In this document: one piece after another, positions 8,882-19,383 of the stretch
Layout of the letters: every line of letters begins with the position of its first letter
How positions within the stretch are numbered: position 1 is the stretch's first letter
From: Anaerolineaceae bacterium
Lineage (GTDB): Bacteria; Chloroflexota; Anaerolineae; Anaerolineales; Anaerolineaceae
Direction: 5' to 3'
NCBI GenBank assembly: GCA_030653365.1
Contig: JAURZL010000007.1
Location: 622,011 to 686,010, forward strand
DNA: 64,000 nt
Translations under genes and position numbers: made by a program
The notes under the pieces: model-generated
Told to the model about the DNA's origin: nothing
Seen by the model: the letters and a program-made list of their open reading frames with translations, nothing else
Database searches by the model: none

Positions 8882-10052
8882 AGCTTAAGAACATTGGAAC
8901 GCCCATAAAATCTTTAATTTTGGGCTTATATTGCTCAATATCATAAAATGCAGGTACATCAACACGTTTTCTACCAGCTAAAACCATTTCAATCGGTACT
9001 GTTGTGTATTTTCCACCATGTAAAGCTACCAATTTTCCGGTTTCTTTTCTCCGTAATAATTGTGATACCAAATTTCCAAACGACATAGCTACCATTCTAT
9101 CTAATGAATCTGGAGCACCAGACCGCATTAAATATCCTAATTGTTGGACCATAGTGTTTTGGCCAGTTATCTCTTTGATTTTTTCGGATAGAATAATGCC
9201 AATCCCCCCTAATTTTTTATGACCATAAGCATCTTCTTCGCCAGTTTCATAAACATCGTAACCCTCAATGATTGCACCTTCTGAAATAGTCAATATTGAA
9301 TAATTAGAAGGATTTGCGCGTTTATCTTCCAAAATGAAATCACATAATTTTCCTAATGAAAATGGTACCTCAGGGATTAAAGCACGGTCAACATAGGCAA
9401 GATAAGCACTAATTAAACTGGTCTCACCAGAATTTCGACCAAATAATTCAATAATACCTACTCTCTCATGAGACCCAACTGAAGTCCTCATATTCGTTAT
9501 AAATTCTACGCTCCGGGTAATCGCAGTGGAAAAACCAATACAGTAATCTGTTCCAAAAACATCGTTATCCATTGTCTTTGGTATACCAATGACTGGATAT
9601 CCTTCTTTGTGTAATCTCACAGCAAAACTTAGGGTATCATCTCCCCCAATCGAAACAAGTGAGTCAATACCTAAATTACCAAGAACATTAATTGTGTAAT
9701 CAGTAAAATCGACATAACCATCCAATCCCTTTAAAGGTTTTCCCCATTTAGAATTTTTGAGAAAACCAGGCACATCATTTTCTTTTACTTTTTGTGGATT
9801 GGTTCGCGATGTATGCAAAAAAGTTCCACCAGTCCGGTCAATTGTCCTTACATCATTATAAGTTAACTCTTTAATATAATAATCATGGGTTGATGGTTCA
9901 TTTAAATCATAATGTAGAAGCCCCGCCCATCCCCGTCTAATTCCAAAAACCTTATAGCCCATTTCCATTGCACCGGCAACAACAGATTTAATTGCAGGAT
10001 TAAGCCCAGGCACATCTCCACCACCAGTGAGAATCCCAATCGTTTTTGACAT
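8880..10052 (-). CDS. 6-phosphofructokinase, PPi-dependent type by motif
   Basis: Phosphorylates fructose 6-phosphate in glycolysis. The N-terminal loop is GGGDVPGLN. Two diagnostic positions both match the pyrophosphate-dependent type: GGDD at residues 136-139 (ATP enzymes usually have GGDG) and PKTMDND at 158-164 (ATP enzymes have G in place of the Lys). In the family, Asp and Lys at these sites block ATP and favour PPi, and make the reaction reversible. The length of 390 residues suits bacterial group II/III enzymes. It lies 24 bp downstream of the histidine kinase and ends in a strong terminator. PPi use is inferred from the motif, not shown. Confidence 0.9.
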   Translation of the reverse strand: MSKTIGILTGGGDVPGLNPAIKSVVAGAMEMGYKVFGIRRGWAGLLHYDLNEPSTHDYYIKELTYNDVRTIDRTGGTFLHTSRTNPQKVKENDVPGFLKNSKWGKPLKGLDGYVDFTDYTINVLGNLGIDSLVSIGGDDTLSFAVRLHKEGYPVIGIPKTMDNDVFGTDYCIGFSTAITRSVEFITNMRTSVGSHERVGIIELFGRNSGETSLISAYLAYVDRALIPEVPFSLGKLCDFILEDKRANPSNYSILTISEGAIIEGYDVYETGEEDAYGHKKLGGIGIILSEKIKEITGQNTMVQQLGYLMRSGAPDSLDRMVAMSFGNLVSQLLRRKETGKLVALHGGKYTTVPIEMVLAGRKRVDVPAFYDIEQYKPKIKDFMGVPMFLS

Positions 10053-10076
10053 AAAAACTCCTAAAAAAATAAAAGA

Positions 10077-11153
10077 TTATTCATTATCTACTGATTTGAT
10101 CGGAGCAGTTAATGTTATTCGGCATCCTTGATCCAAAGAGCTGTCAAGATCAAAAGAACCACCTAGCATCTCTACTCGATCACGTATCAATTTCAAACCT
10201 AAACCAGAACCTGGTTTTAAATCATCTGGATTAAATCCTTTTCCATTATCCGCAACTGCTAATTTAATCTGATTTTCATCCAAAGCAATTTGTATACTGA
10301 TTTGAACTTTAACAGGTTGCTCTTGATTATGTTTTACAGAATTACCCATTATTTCTTGTAATGCCCTAAAAAACATTACCTCTAAATATGGCTCTAATCT
10401 ACGGTCCTGACCATTAATAGAAAGATTTACATCAATTCCATATTGATCTTTAAAAAGTTCAATATGTTTCTTAATTGTCGGCATTAACCCTAAATCATCA
10501 AGACTCATTGGACGAAGTTCTGAAATAAAATTTCTGACTTTTTGAAAAGTGGACATTGCTGCACCTTTCAAATTTTCTAATTCAATTTTTGCCCTCTCTT
10601 TATCAATTTCAAATAATCTGGATGCGATTTCGGTCTGAACAATAAAATTTGAAAGTGCCTGTGCAGGACCGTCATGCATTTGCCGGGAAAGTCTTTGGCG
10701 CTCAGTTTCTTGAGAATTTATCATCATTTCCAATATCGTCAAATCATCATTTGAACCATATAGGCTTGTAGAACTATTTTTACTTGTTTTGCCAATAAGT
10801 GGTTGATCAGGAAAGAACTCTCTGATCTCATCAATTAGGGTCACCCTTTTCTTAAGGTTTGATTGATCATTTTGAAGTTTTTCAAGTTGTGATCTCATAA
10901 CAAGCATTCTTTGTTGCGAATCAAGAGCTGAATTATAAGCTTGTTTGATATCACTTCTGGGAACCGTATCAAATTGATTCTGGATTTGCTGCAAATGTGT
11001 GCTGGCAGAAGTATTTCTTTGAATTAATTTAGATAGTTCAGATTGACTTTGATCAAGCATCATATCGATCTCTTTTAAAGTCTTTTGAGCTTGATCGTAT
11101 TCTGACTCTAGTTCAGATAAAAAATCTTTTATACTTGTAACGTTTCCAGACAT
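10077..11153 (-). CDS. Soluble DegS-like sensor histidine kinase (HisKA_3)
   Basis: Two-component sensor without TM segments, so cytoplasmic. Residues 1-115 are a long coiled coil like that of DegS. The HisKA_3 dimerisation motif ERQRLSRQMHDGPAQALSN carries the phospho-acceptor His160. The ATPase domain has NSVKHN (N box), ADNGKGF (G1) and GSGLGLKLIRDRV (G2). Kinases of this family pair with NarL-type regulators; none is in the window, and the OmpR-type regulator at 24.5 kb is an unlikely partner. AAGGAG precedes the ATG. Close spacing to the PFK gene suggests one transcript. Confidence 0.93.
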   Translation of the reverse strand: MSGNVTSIKDFLSELESEYDQAQKTLKEIDMMLDQSQSELSKLIQRNTSASTHLQQIQNQFDTVPRSDIKQAYNSALDSQQRMLVMRSQLEKLQNDQSNLKKRVTLIDEIREFFPDQPLIGKTSKNSSTSLYGSNDDLTILEMMINSQETERQRLSRQMHDGPAQALSNFIVQTEIASRLFEIDKERAKIELENLKGAAMSTFQKVRNFISELRPMSLDDLGLMPTIKKHIELFKDQYGIDVNLSINGQDRRLEPYLEVMFFRALQEIMGNSVKHNQEQPVKVQISIQIALDENQIKLAVADNGKGFNPDDLKPGSGLGLKLIRDRVEMLGGSFDLDSSLDQGCRITLTAPIKSVDNE

Positions 11154-11241
11154 GATGACTCCTTATTCAATCTGATGACAACCACAGTATCATAACAAAT
11201 CGATTGATATTTTAGCATACTGTACTAATTAATTCCAAAAT

Positions 11242-12714
11242 TTAATCATTCCAAATATAAATCTTCATATTTTCACCGCCAGCTTCCGGTGAAAATATGC
11301 TTTCTGTAGTGTATATCTCCCTTTTAGTTGCTTCTAAATCTACATACCAATTGGGGAAAACAACTAAATAATCTGCCCCATTCTCATTTAGATACTTTGC
11401 CAATAAAGCTTCATCTCTAATAAATGGTATGACTTCCGGAGAAATTAGTCCAGCGAGATCAAGTATATGTCTTTCAGAAAAGAATCCTAATGCACCAATA
11501 TCATGGGCTGCGATAATGGCATCCTCTTCTAAATTTTCATTTATCCAAATGGCCGTTTTTACCATTTCTGATTCAATTATTGCCACATCTATTGCATAGG
11601 CTTTCCCGCCTAAATAGAAGAAAACCACCAAAATGATAAAAATAGCTGCTTTATATCCAAAAATAAATGACTCTTTAATATTCACAAATTTATTTTTCAT
11701 CTCATTTAATCCCAAAATAGATAATAATAAAAATATTGGAATTGTTGGGATTATATATCGGCCGTGTTGATAGGTAACGGGTAAACGGATCGCATAAATA
11801 ATAATGTAACCAAAAAACCATAAATAAATTGATATGATTTCCCAATTTTTAACTTTTATCATTTGGTACAAATATGATATGAATCCAGGCGCTAGCATCA
11901 CACCAACACCAGTAAGGGGTATCAAGAATAAATCAACTATTCTCTTTAGGATTGATGCACTGTATAAAATTTCGTATTCTGCTTGTTTGGCATAAAAGGT
12001 ATTAGGAAAAAATTCACCTGATAATCTATGATTGAATATTGCATAAAAACCGAAAAAGATAAGTACTGGAAAAATTCCCATTATTATTTCTTTGATCCAA
12101 TTTTTATTTCTCTTTACTGACCTGAGAACTGTAATTAACAGAAAAGGACCCAATAAAGTTATTCCATCTGGTCTGATAAAAATGATAACACCAAGAAGAA
12201 TACTGATATACCAGGATTTATGAATATCATTTTGAATTAACAAAAAAAATAAAATTATAAAAAAAATATAAAGAATTGTTTCCATACCGGAATTTGTAGC
12301 CCAGATAATATGCCATTCAAGCACCAATAAAATACCCGCCCAGGGAATTTTCATACTTTTTCTACTAATTATTTCAAATAACCGTTGAAATAATATCGAT
12401 GAAGTGATTAACAAAATACCGCAAATAAATAACGTCCAGAAAAAATAAAATTCATTTTTAAAAAAATGACCAGGGGTAAGGAGTATTGACCAAAAAGGTG
12501 ATGTTGATCCAGCAGAAGGAATCCCAGGAACAAAATACCAATCCTTGAATAAAACAAGATTCTTTGCATACGTTTGGTGGATCCACGAATCATCCAATGG
12601 AAATCCAGTCTTATTTGTGATCGCAGAAAGTACAAGATAAAAGAATTGAGCAATTATTCCAAAAATTAAAATCAACCAATATTTTCTTAAGTTTTGACTA
12701 TTGAGGATTTTCAT
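11242..12714 (-). CDS. GT-C fold membrane glycosyltransferase (GT39-like)
   Basis: Polytopic membrane protein, 490 residues with around ten or more hydrophobic helices. The first extracytoplasmic loop carries FPLDDSWIHQTYAKN, the acidic pair expected of GT-C enzymes that use polyprenyl-phosphate sugars. A soluble C-terminal domain starts near residue 385 (INENLEEDAIIAAHDIGALG), typical of such proteins in Chloroflexota and Bacteroidota. Acceptor and sugar are unknown. Last of four overlapping reverse genes (16982 to 11242); its start overlaps the preceding gene by 17 bp. Confidence 0.8.
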   Translation of the reverse strand: MKILNSQNLRKYWLILIFGIIAQFFYLVLSAITNKTGFPLDDSWIHQTYAKNLVLFKDWYFVPGIPSAGSTSPFWSILLTPGHFFKNEFYFFWTLFICGILLITSSILFQRLFEIISRKSMKIPWAGILLVLEWHIIWATNSGMETILYIFFIILFFLLIQNDIHKSWYISILLGVIIFIRPDGITLLGPFLLITVLRSVKRNKNWIKEIIMGIFPVLIFFGFYAIFNHRLSGEFFPNTFYAKQAEYEILYSASILKRIVDLFLIPLTGVGVMLAPGFISYLYQMIKVKNWEIISIYLWFFGYIIIYAIRLPVTYQHGRYIIPTIPIFLLLSILGLNEMKNKFVNIKESFIFGYKAAIFIILVVFFYLGGKAYAIDVAIIESEMVKTAIWINENLEEDAIIAAHDIGALGFFSERHILDLAGLISPEVIPFIRDEALLAKYLNENGADYLVVFPNWYVDLEATKREIYTTESIFSPEAGGENMKIYIWND

Positions 12715-14284
12715 AAATTTTTATATCTAATGGTCCATCATAAATTAAAGAATATTTTTCATTAAGAACATCAAAATGCCCTTGTCCAAATTTTTCAGGC
12801 AAGTTTTGATCTAAAACTATAAATTTTACATTCAGAATTTTGACCAGCTCCATTAATTTTTCTGGATCTGAATTTGGCATGACCACACTCCACCGCTCTG
12901 TAGAATAATGGTATCCCAATGGATTATTTATCATAATTACATCTTGTTTATCTACTGAATATTCTGAGATAATTGCTTCAATATTTTCGTATTTCTGATA
13001 ATCACGTTGCCATTTTCCAAATTCACCGTCTCCAATAACATCATTTTTATAAATGATGAAAGTGAAAATTAAAATAATCAAAATAAAACCTGAACCAAAC
13101 ATCTTTTGACTTCTTTGTAATTTCCAATTCCTTTTACGGATACCCCACTCCAAAAAACCTTGCAAACCATCAGCAATTATTATCCATAGGATCACTTGAT
13201 TAGCTGAGGATGCATGTAGAAATCCTCCTCGTGGTCCAGCCAGTGGAAATATAAAAGTCATAATAAAAAAAATAAGCAGTAAATGAATTATGCCTATGCG
13301 CAATAATAAATTTCGAAAATTTCTTTTTATACCAACAATAAATAGAGGTAAGCCAACAATTAGCAGTTGTACACCTAGCAGTGTTCCAAAATTTAATTTA
13401 ATGGCTTCTAGAATTTGAGTAGCTCGCAAAGCCAATCCATTTTGAATCCAATATCCAGGAGAAAGTTGAGAAGCTGGATATATAAATGTATCATCATAGG
13501 TAGCAATCCACATAGCCCTTGATGATGCTGGTGAAAAAATGGAATGGAATGAATTTAGATTATTGAAAAACCACCAGCTCATTATTAAACTGTAAGCTGC
13601 GACAAAAACCAAAAAGCTGGAGAACCATAAAGTTAATTTCAAATTCGTTTTATTAGTAATCAAATAATAAAAAATTACAAAAATTCCTAATAATAAGAAA
13701 ATAATTCCATCTACCCTTGAGAGATGTAAAAGACCAGAAACAATTCCAAGAATGAAAATTTTTATAAATTGATTTTTCGGTAAATCACTATTTAATAGAA
13801 TTTTTTCTGCAAATATAAAAAATATAGCTCCTAAATATATGGAAATCACCACTGTCTCGGGAATTGTTAATAATTTAAAGTAATATCCACTAAAAATTGC
13901 TATTGATCCAGCAATAATGCTAGCAAATCGATTAGCAGTTATTTTGTAACCTACATAATAAGTAAACGGTGCTAAACCAGCAGCAAGCAGCAATAAAACG
14001 ATTCGACTACCATTAAAGGTTGAACCAAATATTGTCATTGAAATTCCTGAAACTATCGATGCCAATGGCATCCAATATGAAAACAAAGGATGCGGTAACG
14101 TCTCTGGATCATCAAGATAATTCCAAATTACCGGAAGAGAAACTTCTCCATCGGATAATTGTCTTCCTCCTAGATAATAATACTCAGAGTCCATATATCC
14201 AGGAGCTTTCTGAAAAAAAAGATTTATTGACAAAAACAACAATGAAAAAAGATAAAGAAAGATTAGATCAAATCTCTTCATCAT
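12698..14284 (-). CDS. GT-C fold membrane glycosyltransferase (GT39-like)
   Basis: 528-residue polytopic membrane protein with an N-terminal TM helix, then PGYMDSEYYYLGGRQLSDG, where the acidic D-x-E pair sits in the first outer loop as in GT-C enzymes. About a dozen hydrophobic stretches follow, and a C-terminal soluble part (from about residue 430) includes NNPLGYHYSTERWSVVMPNS. It would transfer a sugar from a lipid-phosphate donor outside the membrane to an unknown acceptor. The start overlaps the upstream stop in an ATGA (14284-14281), implying translational coupling. No pathway partner identifies the sugar. Confidence 0.8.
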   Translation of the reverse strand: MMKRFDLIFLYLFSLLFLSINLFFQKAPGYMDSEYYYLGGRQLSDGEVSLPVIWNYLDDPETLPHPLFSYWMPLASIVSGISMTIFGSTFNGSRIVLLLLAAGLAPFTYYVGYKITANRFASIIAGSIAIFSGYYFKLLTIPETVVISIYLGAIFFIFAEKILLNSDLPKNQFIKIFILGIVSGLLHLSRVDGIIFLLLGIFVIFYYLITNKTNLKLTLWFSSFLVFVAAYSLIMSWWFFNNLNSFHSIFSPASSRAMWIATYDDTFIYPASQLSPGYWIQNGLALRATQILEAIKLNFGTLLGVQLLIVGLPLFIVGIKRNFRNLLLRIGIIHLLLIFFIMTFIFPLAGPRGGFLHASSANQVILWIIIADGLQGFLEWGIRKRNWKLQRSQKMFGSGFILIILIFTFIIYKNDVIGDGEFGKWQRDYQKYENIEAIISEYSVDKQDVIMINNPLGYHYSTERWSVVMPNSDPEKLMELVKILNVKFIVLDQNLPEKFGQGHFDVLNEKYSLIYDGPLDIKIYENPQ

Positions 14285-15789
14285 TTAACTCCGCATGAAA
14301 AGACAATCAAATCTCCAATGGTTATTTCATTAATTTCTTGCTTAAACCTCTCTTCTAATATTTTCAGAATTGGATGGGTTACCCCTATAGATTGATATTC
14401 ATCTAAAGTTTTTTGAAAAGTAATAAAAACTAATTTATCCTCATTGAGGAATTTTTCAATATTCTCCATTGCAATATAACCGAGGGCCAATTGGGACTTA
14501 TAGGCTAAGGTATCATTCGGAGAGCCCTGGATATCCATTAAATAATATTGGTTTTCAGTCTCACTATGAAACATCACGGGGAAAAAAGATAATTTATTGT
14601 CATGAATGATCGGCGTATTATCGTTGTATTCGGTTTGAATAAAACCAGATAACTCTTTAAAAGGTGATCTTGGAAAATCATTAAACTTATAAAAAAATGG
14701 CAGGGAAATACAACTTATAAGAATAAACAAAACCAGATTTATTTTTCCAATACCTTTATTCCAACTTTCCGCGATAAAAGAGGAAATTAAAAGAAAAAAC
14801 CAGACTGAGCTTGAAATAAAAATTCTTGGAACAAATACAGGTTGAATCAGATAGGACATTATAAACAGCAAAATTGGAGGCAAAATTAAGAACAAAAAAA
14901 TCATCCAATTTTTTTTATTCTTATTTCTGAACAAGTAAACAACCAAAATAATTATGCTTTGAATAATGATTATCAGGGTAATAGCCGTGAAAATGATTGG
15001 CATCGGTAAAAAAGAAAACAGTGTTAATAAACTCTGAATAATGTCTAAAAATCCAGGTTCGACTGTCCAAAATGCGTGTTGCACTTTATAAATTTGTTGC
15101 GGTAGAAGAAAAAGCCAGGGGGTTGACAATAACAAAATAAATAATTGAGGTACCAGTAATTTTTGAAATATGGAATTTCCTCTCTTAAATAATAAAATGA
15201 TGTTTATGGATAGTAGTCCAATAAAGCCAAGATTATGAGCGTACATGGAAACAGTTCCAAAGAATACTGCCAGAAGTGTCCATAATTTATAGTTTTTATT
15301 TTCTAAACTTATCGTTTTAAATATTGCATAAAAAAAACCTGCTTGCCCCATTAATAAAAGACTATACATACGCAATTCCTGAGAATGATAAATCTGAAAT
15401 GGGGAAATAAGGAAAAGTAAGAAAGCTATGCTAGCTGTTTTGCCGGAAAATAATTGTTTCGCTAATTTATAAACCAATATTGCGGTAAATAAGTTTATCA
15501 GGGTGTTTAACAATCGTAAATACCCTAAGTTAGTGCTAATTTTCATCCAAAAATGCAACAAATAATAATACAAAGGAGGCATCGTATCAGCAAGTGTTCC
15601 AGAAATGATGGTGTTCAAATCACTCCTGGCTAAAAAATAACTAAAAGCATCATCATAAGCAATATCCCGTGAATCAATCCAAAGACATCTTAAAACGATC
15701 CCAATAACAAAAATCAGACCAAGTAATAATTTATCTTTTTTTTGTTTTATGAATTCAATATATTTTTTACTGGATTCTCTACCCACCAT
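14281..15789 (-). CDS. GT39 family membrane glycosyltransferase
   Basis: About 502 residues from the chosen ATG at 15789 (MVGRESSKK). A longer frame to 15939 exists but lies inside the upstream gene. The first loop carries IAYDDAFSYFLAR with the GT-C acidic pair, then TMPPLYYYLLHFW, closely matching ArnT/PMT-type GT39 proteins (the PPLYY motif is characteristic). Eleven or so TM helices and a C-terminal soluble domain follow. It should use a polyprenyl-phosphate-linked sugar. The 43-bp overlap with the GT87 gene upstream and the ATGA overlap downstream mark an operon. Confidence 0.82.
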   Translation of the reverse strand: MVGRESSKKYIEFIKQKKDKLLLGLIFVIGIVLRCLWIDSRDIAYDDAFSYFLARSDLNTIISGTLADTMPPLYYYLLHFWMKISTNLGYLRLLNTLINLFTAILVYKLAKQLFSGKTASIAFLLFLISPFQIYHSQELRMYSLLLMGQAGFFYAIFKTISLENKNYKLWTLLAVFFGTVSMYAHNLGFIGLLSINIILLFKRGNSIFQKLLVPQLFILLLSTPWLFLLPQQIYKVQHAFWTVEPGFLDIIQSLLTLFSFLPMPIIFTAITLIIIIQSIIILVVYLFRNKNKKNWMIFLFLILPPILLFIMSYLIQPVFVPRIFISSSVWFFLLISSFIAESWNKGIGKINLVLFILISCISLPFFYKFNDFPRSPFKELSGFIQTEYNDNTPIIHDNKLSFFPVMFHSETENQYYLMDIQGSPNDTLAYKSQLALGYIAMENIEKFLNEDKLVFITFQKTLDEYQSIGVTHPILKILEERFKQEINEITIGDLIVFSCGVK

Positions 15790-16982
15790 CTCACCCAATA
15801 TAGACCAATAACTAAAAATAACGGTACAGGAAAAAACATTATTGGATTCTGGATCGGTTGATACCCAAAATCTATTGTTCGAATAAAAATCAACCAGGGA
15901 ATAAAAAATAACAACAATAAATAAAATAGTATGATCCACTGCCCTTTTTTATCCCAACGATTTTCAATCATACGAAAGATTAATATAATCGCAGGAAACA
16001 TTATTACAAAATTACCTGGATCGGTTTGAATATTGATCCATTGTCCTAAAACCAAAGTTATTGAGGATACCCAAATGAACTTTAATTGGTGAGATGTTTT
16101 ACCTAAATACCATTCTACTAATAAAATTAATCCACTGATTGCTGATAATAATAATCCTAATTGTCTGCCTATTCCAGGCAATAATTCAAACAATGCTGAC
16201 GCAGGTGTTCCAGGAGGGTTATAACCTGGGTATCGCAATATTTCCCTGATGAATTCTACTGGCCAATTTGGCATTAAGAATAATCCTAAAACAAAAAGAC
16301 CAATAAATGTTGCAACAAACCAAAACAAAATTTTGTATCTACGGTTGACCAAACTCCAGATAATAATAAAGACTATAAATGCCAGCACTACTTGTGGTTT
16401 GATCGTTACTAATGCTAAAAAAAAGCCAGCTAATTCATCCTGTTTGTTTAGTATCGCATAGAGAACCATGATTACAAAAAATAAAATTAAAACAACCGCA
16501 TTACCATTTATGATTGATCTGAGACCATGGTACCAAAATAAACTAAAGACAATAATTAAAAATGTAAATAGAAAATTTGGTTTCCAATTAACAATTTTTA
16601 TAACCAATATTGTCGAAAAAATAACCGCAAATTCCAATAAGGTCATCCATAAAGCTCTTGCAATTGAAAAATCTTCCAACAAAGAAAATGGCAAGAATAA
16701 AAATATAGAATAAAAAGGATAAGCGACCCTTAACTCATGTTCACCTTGCAAGGCTGGTCTTCCATAAACCAAATCTTGTATTTCCAAAGCGACATCGTCT
16801 GAATATGGGCTGATACCGTCTTTAATAAAAGACTGTGTTCCAACCCAATGAACTAAAAAATCATTTCCACCTGGATTTTTTCTTGTATACTCGATATTAC
16901 CAAATATGAAAAGTCCAATGACAATTAAAATTATCAAAAATTGAAAGATTTCTTTAATGGTTCTTTGTTGATTTCGATTCAT
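15747..16982 (-). CDS. DUF2029 / GT87 family membrane mannosyltransferase-like protein
   Basis: 411 residues, nearly all membrane-embedded. The outer-loop segment NPGGNDFLVHWVGTQSFIKDGISPYSDD and later LALVTIKPQVVLAFIVF match the GT87/DUF2029 pattern (D-F-x2-Y/H, then K-PQ), known in actinobacteria as polyprenol-phosphate-mannose-dependent alpha-mannosyltransferases. It is the first gene of the four-gene GT-C operon and is divergent from the amidase gene with only 44 bp between the start codons, so the promoters must be packed or overlapping there. The sugar specificity is not known for this organism. Confidence 0.82.
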   Translation of the reverse strand: MNRNQQRTIKEIFQFLIILIVIGLFIFGNIEYTRKNPGGNDFLVHWVGTQSFIKDGISPYSDDVALEIQDLVYGRPALQGEHELRVAYPFYSIFLFLPFSLLEDFSIARALWMTLLEFAVIFSTILVIKIVNWKPNFLFTFLIIVFSLFWYHGLRSIINGNAVVLILFFVIMVLYAILNKQDELAGFFLALVTIKPQVVLAFIVFIIIWSLVNRRYKILFWFVATFIGLFVLGLFLMPNWPVEFIREILRYPGYNPPGTPASALFELLPGIGRQLGLLLSAISGLILLVEWYLGKTSHQLKFIWVSSITLVLGQWINIQTDPGNFVIMFPAIILIFRMIENRWDKKGQWIILFYLLLLFFIPWLIFIRTIDFGYQPIQNPIMFFPVPLFLVIGLYWVRWWVENPVKNILNS

Positions 16983-17026
16983 ATAATTCCCAAGGAATGC
17001 TAATCCATTTATTATAAAAGATAATT

Positions 17027-17830
17027 ATGAATATCACATTTTCTATCGTTCAAATAAATTGTGCTGTCAACCAATTCGAATCAAATTTTCTGAAAATAAA
17101 TAATTTTCTTGAAAAATTACCTATAACTGAGCGACATCTGGTGGTTTTACCTGAACTATGGAGTAGTGGTTTCACCGGCAAACTTTCCCAGGCTCATAGT
17201 AAAAACATTGAGATAATCGAATCGCTAAAATTAATTGCTAATTCGAGAAATTTATTAATTGCTGGTAGTTATATTATTCTTGAAAACGACCTTTATTACA
17301 ACCAATTGAAGGTAATAGGTCCTGGAAATATCGAATTGATAAAATACAACAAAAATCATCTTTTTCCACAAATGAAGGAGATTCATTATTTTACCAAAGG
17401 AGACGAGTTATCCATATTGGAAATTTGGGGCATAAAAATTGGGATGGCTATTTGTTATGATCTTAGATTTCCCGAGTTGTTCCGAAATTATGCTGCCAAT
17501 AAAACAGAAATTTGCATTCTGCCGGCACAATGGCCAGAAAAGAGAATTGATCATTTTAAGACGTTGTTACAAGCAAGGGCAATTGAAAATCAGATGATCA
17601 TGATTTCTTCCAATGTATGTGGAAAAATTCAGAATACAAATTTTGGAGGTCATAGTTCAATCATTGACCACATGGGAAAAATTAGAGCTAAGATAATCGA
17701 CAGCGAGTCTTCATCTACCTTTCAAATTAGCATTGATGATTTACGCCAATGGCGTAATGATTTTCCTGTCTTGATTGATGCAAATTTGAAGTTTGAACAA
17801 GCAATAAAAATATACAAAGTTGAAGAATAA
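17027..17830 (+). CDS. Carbon-nitrogen hydrolase, nitrilase superfamily (omega-amidase-like)
   Basis: Cytoplasmic amidase with a complete Glu-Lys-Cys triad: Glu43 in LPELWSSGF, Lys109 in KYNKNHLFP and Cys143 in AICYDLRFPE. The overall pattern (CYDLRFPELFR, PAQWPEKR, ARAIENQ) is closest to the Nit2/YafV omega-amidase group that clears alpha-ketoglutaramate or ketosuccinamate. The length of 267 residues is normal. It is a single forward gene set inside the GT-C block and shows no functional link to it. A different amide substrate is possible. Confidence 0.9.
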   Translation: MNITFSIVQINCAVNQFESNFLKINNFLEKLPITERHLVVLPELWSSGFTGKLSQAHSKNIEIIESLKLIANSRNLLIAGSYIILENDLYYNQLKVIGPGNIELIKYNKNHLFPQMKEIHYFTKGDELSILEIWGIKIGMAICYDLRFPELFRNYAANKTEICILPAQWPEKRIDHFKTLLQARAIENQMIMISSNVCGKIQNTNFGGHSSIIDHMGKIRAKIIDSESSSTFQISIDDLRQWRNDFPVLIDANLKFEQAIKIYKVEE

Positions 17831-17868
17831 TTTTTAGATATACAATTCAAATTATCTGCACAGAAAAA

Positions 17869-19383
17869 TCAATCAGGTTTTATCATAACGATTGAGATAT
17901 CATCTTTGAAAATTGTTTTCCATAAGTCAGCAGATAATTTTTCAATGATAGGGCGATCGTTTTCGAGGATCACGCAATTGACGTTGTAATAATCGAACTT
18001 TTCACCCCATTTCTGTCCGCCATTAACCATCTCAATCCAATCTTGAATTATCACTTCGCCATATAGATCCGTTCTGCCATCAATAAAAATTTTCTTCTCT
18101 GGTAACATCCAGGACAAGTACCCGCCCCATGCGTAAGAATTTAAGCAACGCAGATCGTTATTATCATTTGTTAGAAGATAATTACTTGCCATTTTTGGAA
18201 AAATGCTCATTTCGTAATAATTGTAAATTGTTGGGGAACCTAAATATATAATTTTTCCTATTGTTAAAAACCATAAACATCCTATAAATATTAAATTAAT
18301 AATTTTTGAAAATAGATAATTAGGATCTTTATTGAATTTCTTTAAAATGTTTAACCAGCGAGTATATATGTACGATTCTTTTATGTACTGATCATAAAAT
18401 CTTTGCAATTCAAGACTGAGAACAGGAATTGAAAATATCGCAAAATAGACATAATTCCTTCGGGAAATAAAACCTAAAGCCCCCAACAAAACAAACGGAA
18501 TAATAACTGTGAAAGAGTATTTGGATTTATTAGCCAGGAGTAAAAAAACCAAAATTATCCAAAGCCATAAAAATGGTTGCTGATATAACTCATGAAAATC
18601 AGGCGATGCCCATTCTGGAATTAAATTTTGCAAAGAAGGAATAGACATGGTGGAAAATTGAACTTTCCATATTCCAGATCCATTCGGATTAACCATCACA
18701 ATTAATGAGCAGATCGCAATTAGAATCAACCAGTAAACAATTAATTTGTATTTCTCTTTTCCAATTTTTTCATTTGAAAACAGAATGTCAAGGAATAACC
18801 CAACTATGAAAGTTCCTAATAATAAAATTCCAATACTAAAACCAGCGTGTAAATTTCCCCAAATTAAAAACAAGATAGGGAAGGCAAATAAGATCCATCT
18901 ATTTTGAAAAACTTCTTTTTCAAATAATAAATAAGTCAGGATTGAAAATAATACGAGTGAAAGCAATTGAGGTCTAGGAGACCAAACAACTGCTGTGGTT
19001 AAAACACAAAGTAAAATAGTAAAGCCATTAAATATTTCATTGTTCTTTAGTCGTCTATAAACAAAATATTGACTGAGCGTAGCCAGGATTGCGACCCCAA
19101 TCATCACACCAACATTTCCAAATATAGAAAATAAGAAAAAATAAAATATTTGAGATAGCCAACTATGGTTGATCCAGGGGGAATTAAACGCTGTAAAAGA
19201 AGTCAGGTCTTGCAGAACTGGAGTTTTATTTTCTATGCTCAATTGACCCGCGCGAATATGCCACCAAAAATCAGAATCCAATGGTAATCTCAAAGCCATA
19301 AAAAAAATTAATGTAAAGATAATTAATCTGAAAAATTTTCTTTTTTGATCCTGACGTGCACTTTCACTTAAATTCTTTGTCAA
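17869..19383 (-). CDS. Polytopic membrane protein, GT-C-like
   Basis: 504 residues with about ten TM helices. The first outer loop has LPLDSDFWWHIRAGQLSIENK and then INHSWLSQIFY. This D-x-DFWWH-x-RAG pattern recurs in uncharacterised bacterial membrane proteins that look like GT-C glycosyltransferases, but the family has no settled function. A C-terminal soluble part contains AWGGYLSWMLPEKKIFIDGRTDLYG, also typical of that group. The start overlaps the stop of the upstream GT39 gene by 20 bp, so the two form an operon. I would not assign a sugar or acceptor. Confidence 0.72.
   Translation of the reverse strand: MTKNLSESARQDQKRKFFRLIIFTLIFFMALRLPLDSDFWWHIRAGQLSIENKTPVLQDLTSFTAFNSPWINHSWLSQIFYFFLFSIFGNVGVMIGVAILATLSQYFVYRRLKNNEIFNGFTILLCVLTTAVVWSPRPQLLSLVLFSILTYLLFEKEVFQNRWILFAFPILFLIWGNLHAGFSIGILLLGTFIVGLFLDILFSNEKIGKEKYKLIVYWLILIAICSLIVMVNPNGSGIWKVQFSTMSIPSLQNLIPEWASPDFHELYQQPFLWLWIILVFLLLANKSKYSFTVIIPFVLLGALGFISRRNYVYFAIFSIPVLSLELQRFYDQYIKESYIYTRWLNILKKFNKDPNYLFSKIINLIFIGCLWFLTIGKIIYLGSPTIYNYYEMSIFPKMASNYLLTNDNNDLRCLNSYAWGGYLSWMLPEKKIFIDGRTDLYGEVIIQDWIEMVNGGQKWGEKFDYYNVNCVILENDRPIIEKLSADLWKTIFKDDISIVMIKPD

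Noticed and set aside
15747-15939. Long N-terminal extension of the GT39 gene to 15939
   Set aside because: The added 50 residues lie inside the GT87 coding region and precede the conserved N-terminal helix; ATG 15789 is adequate.
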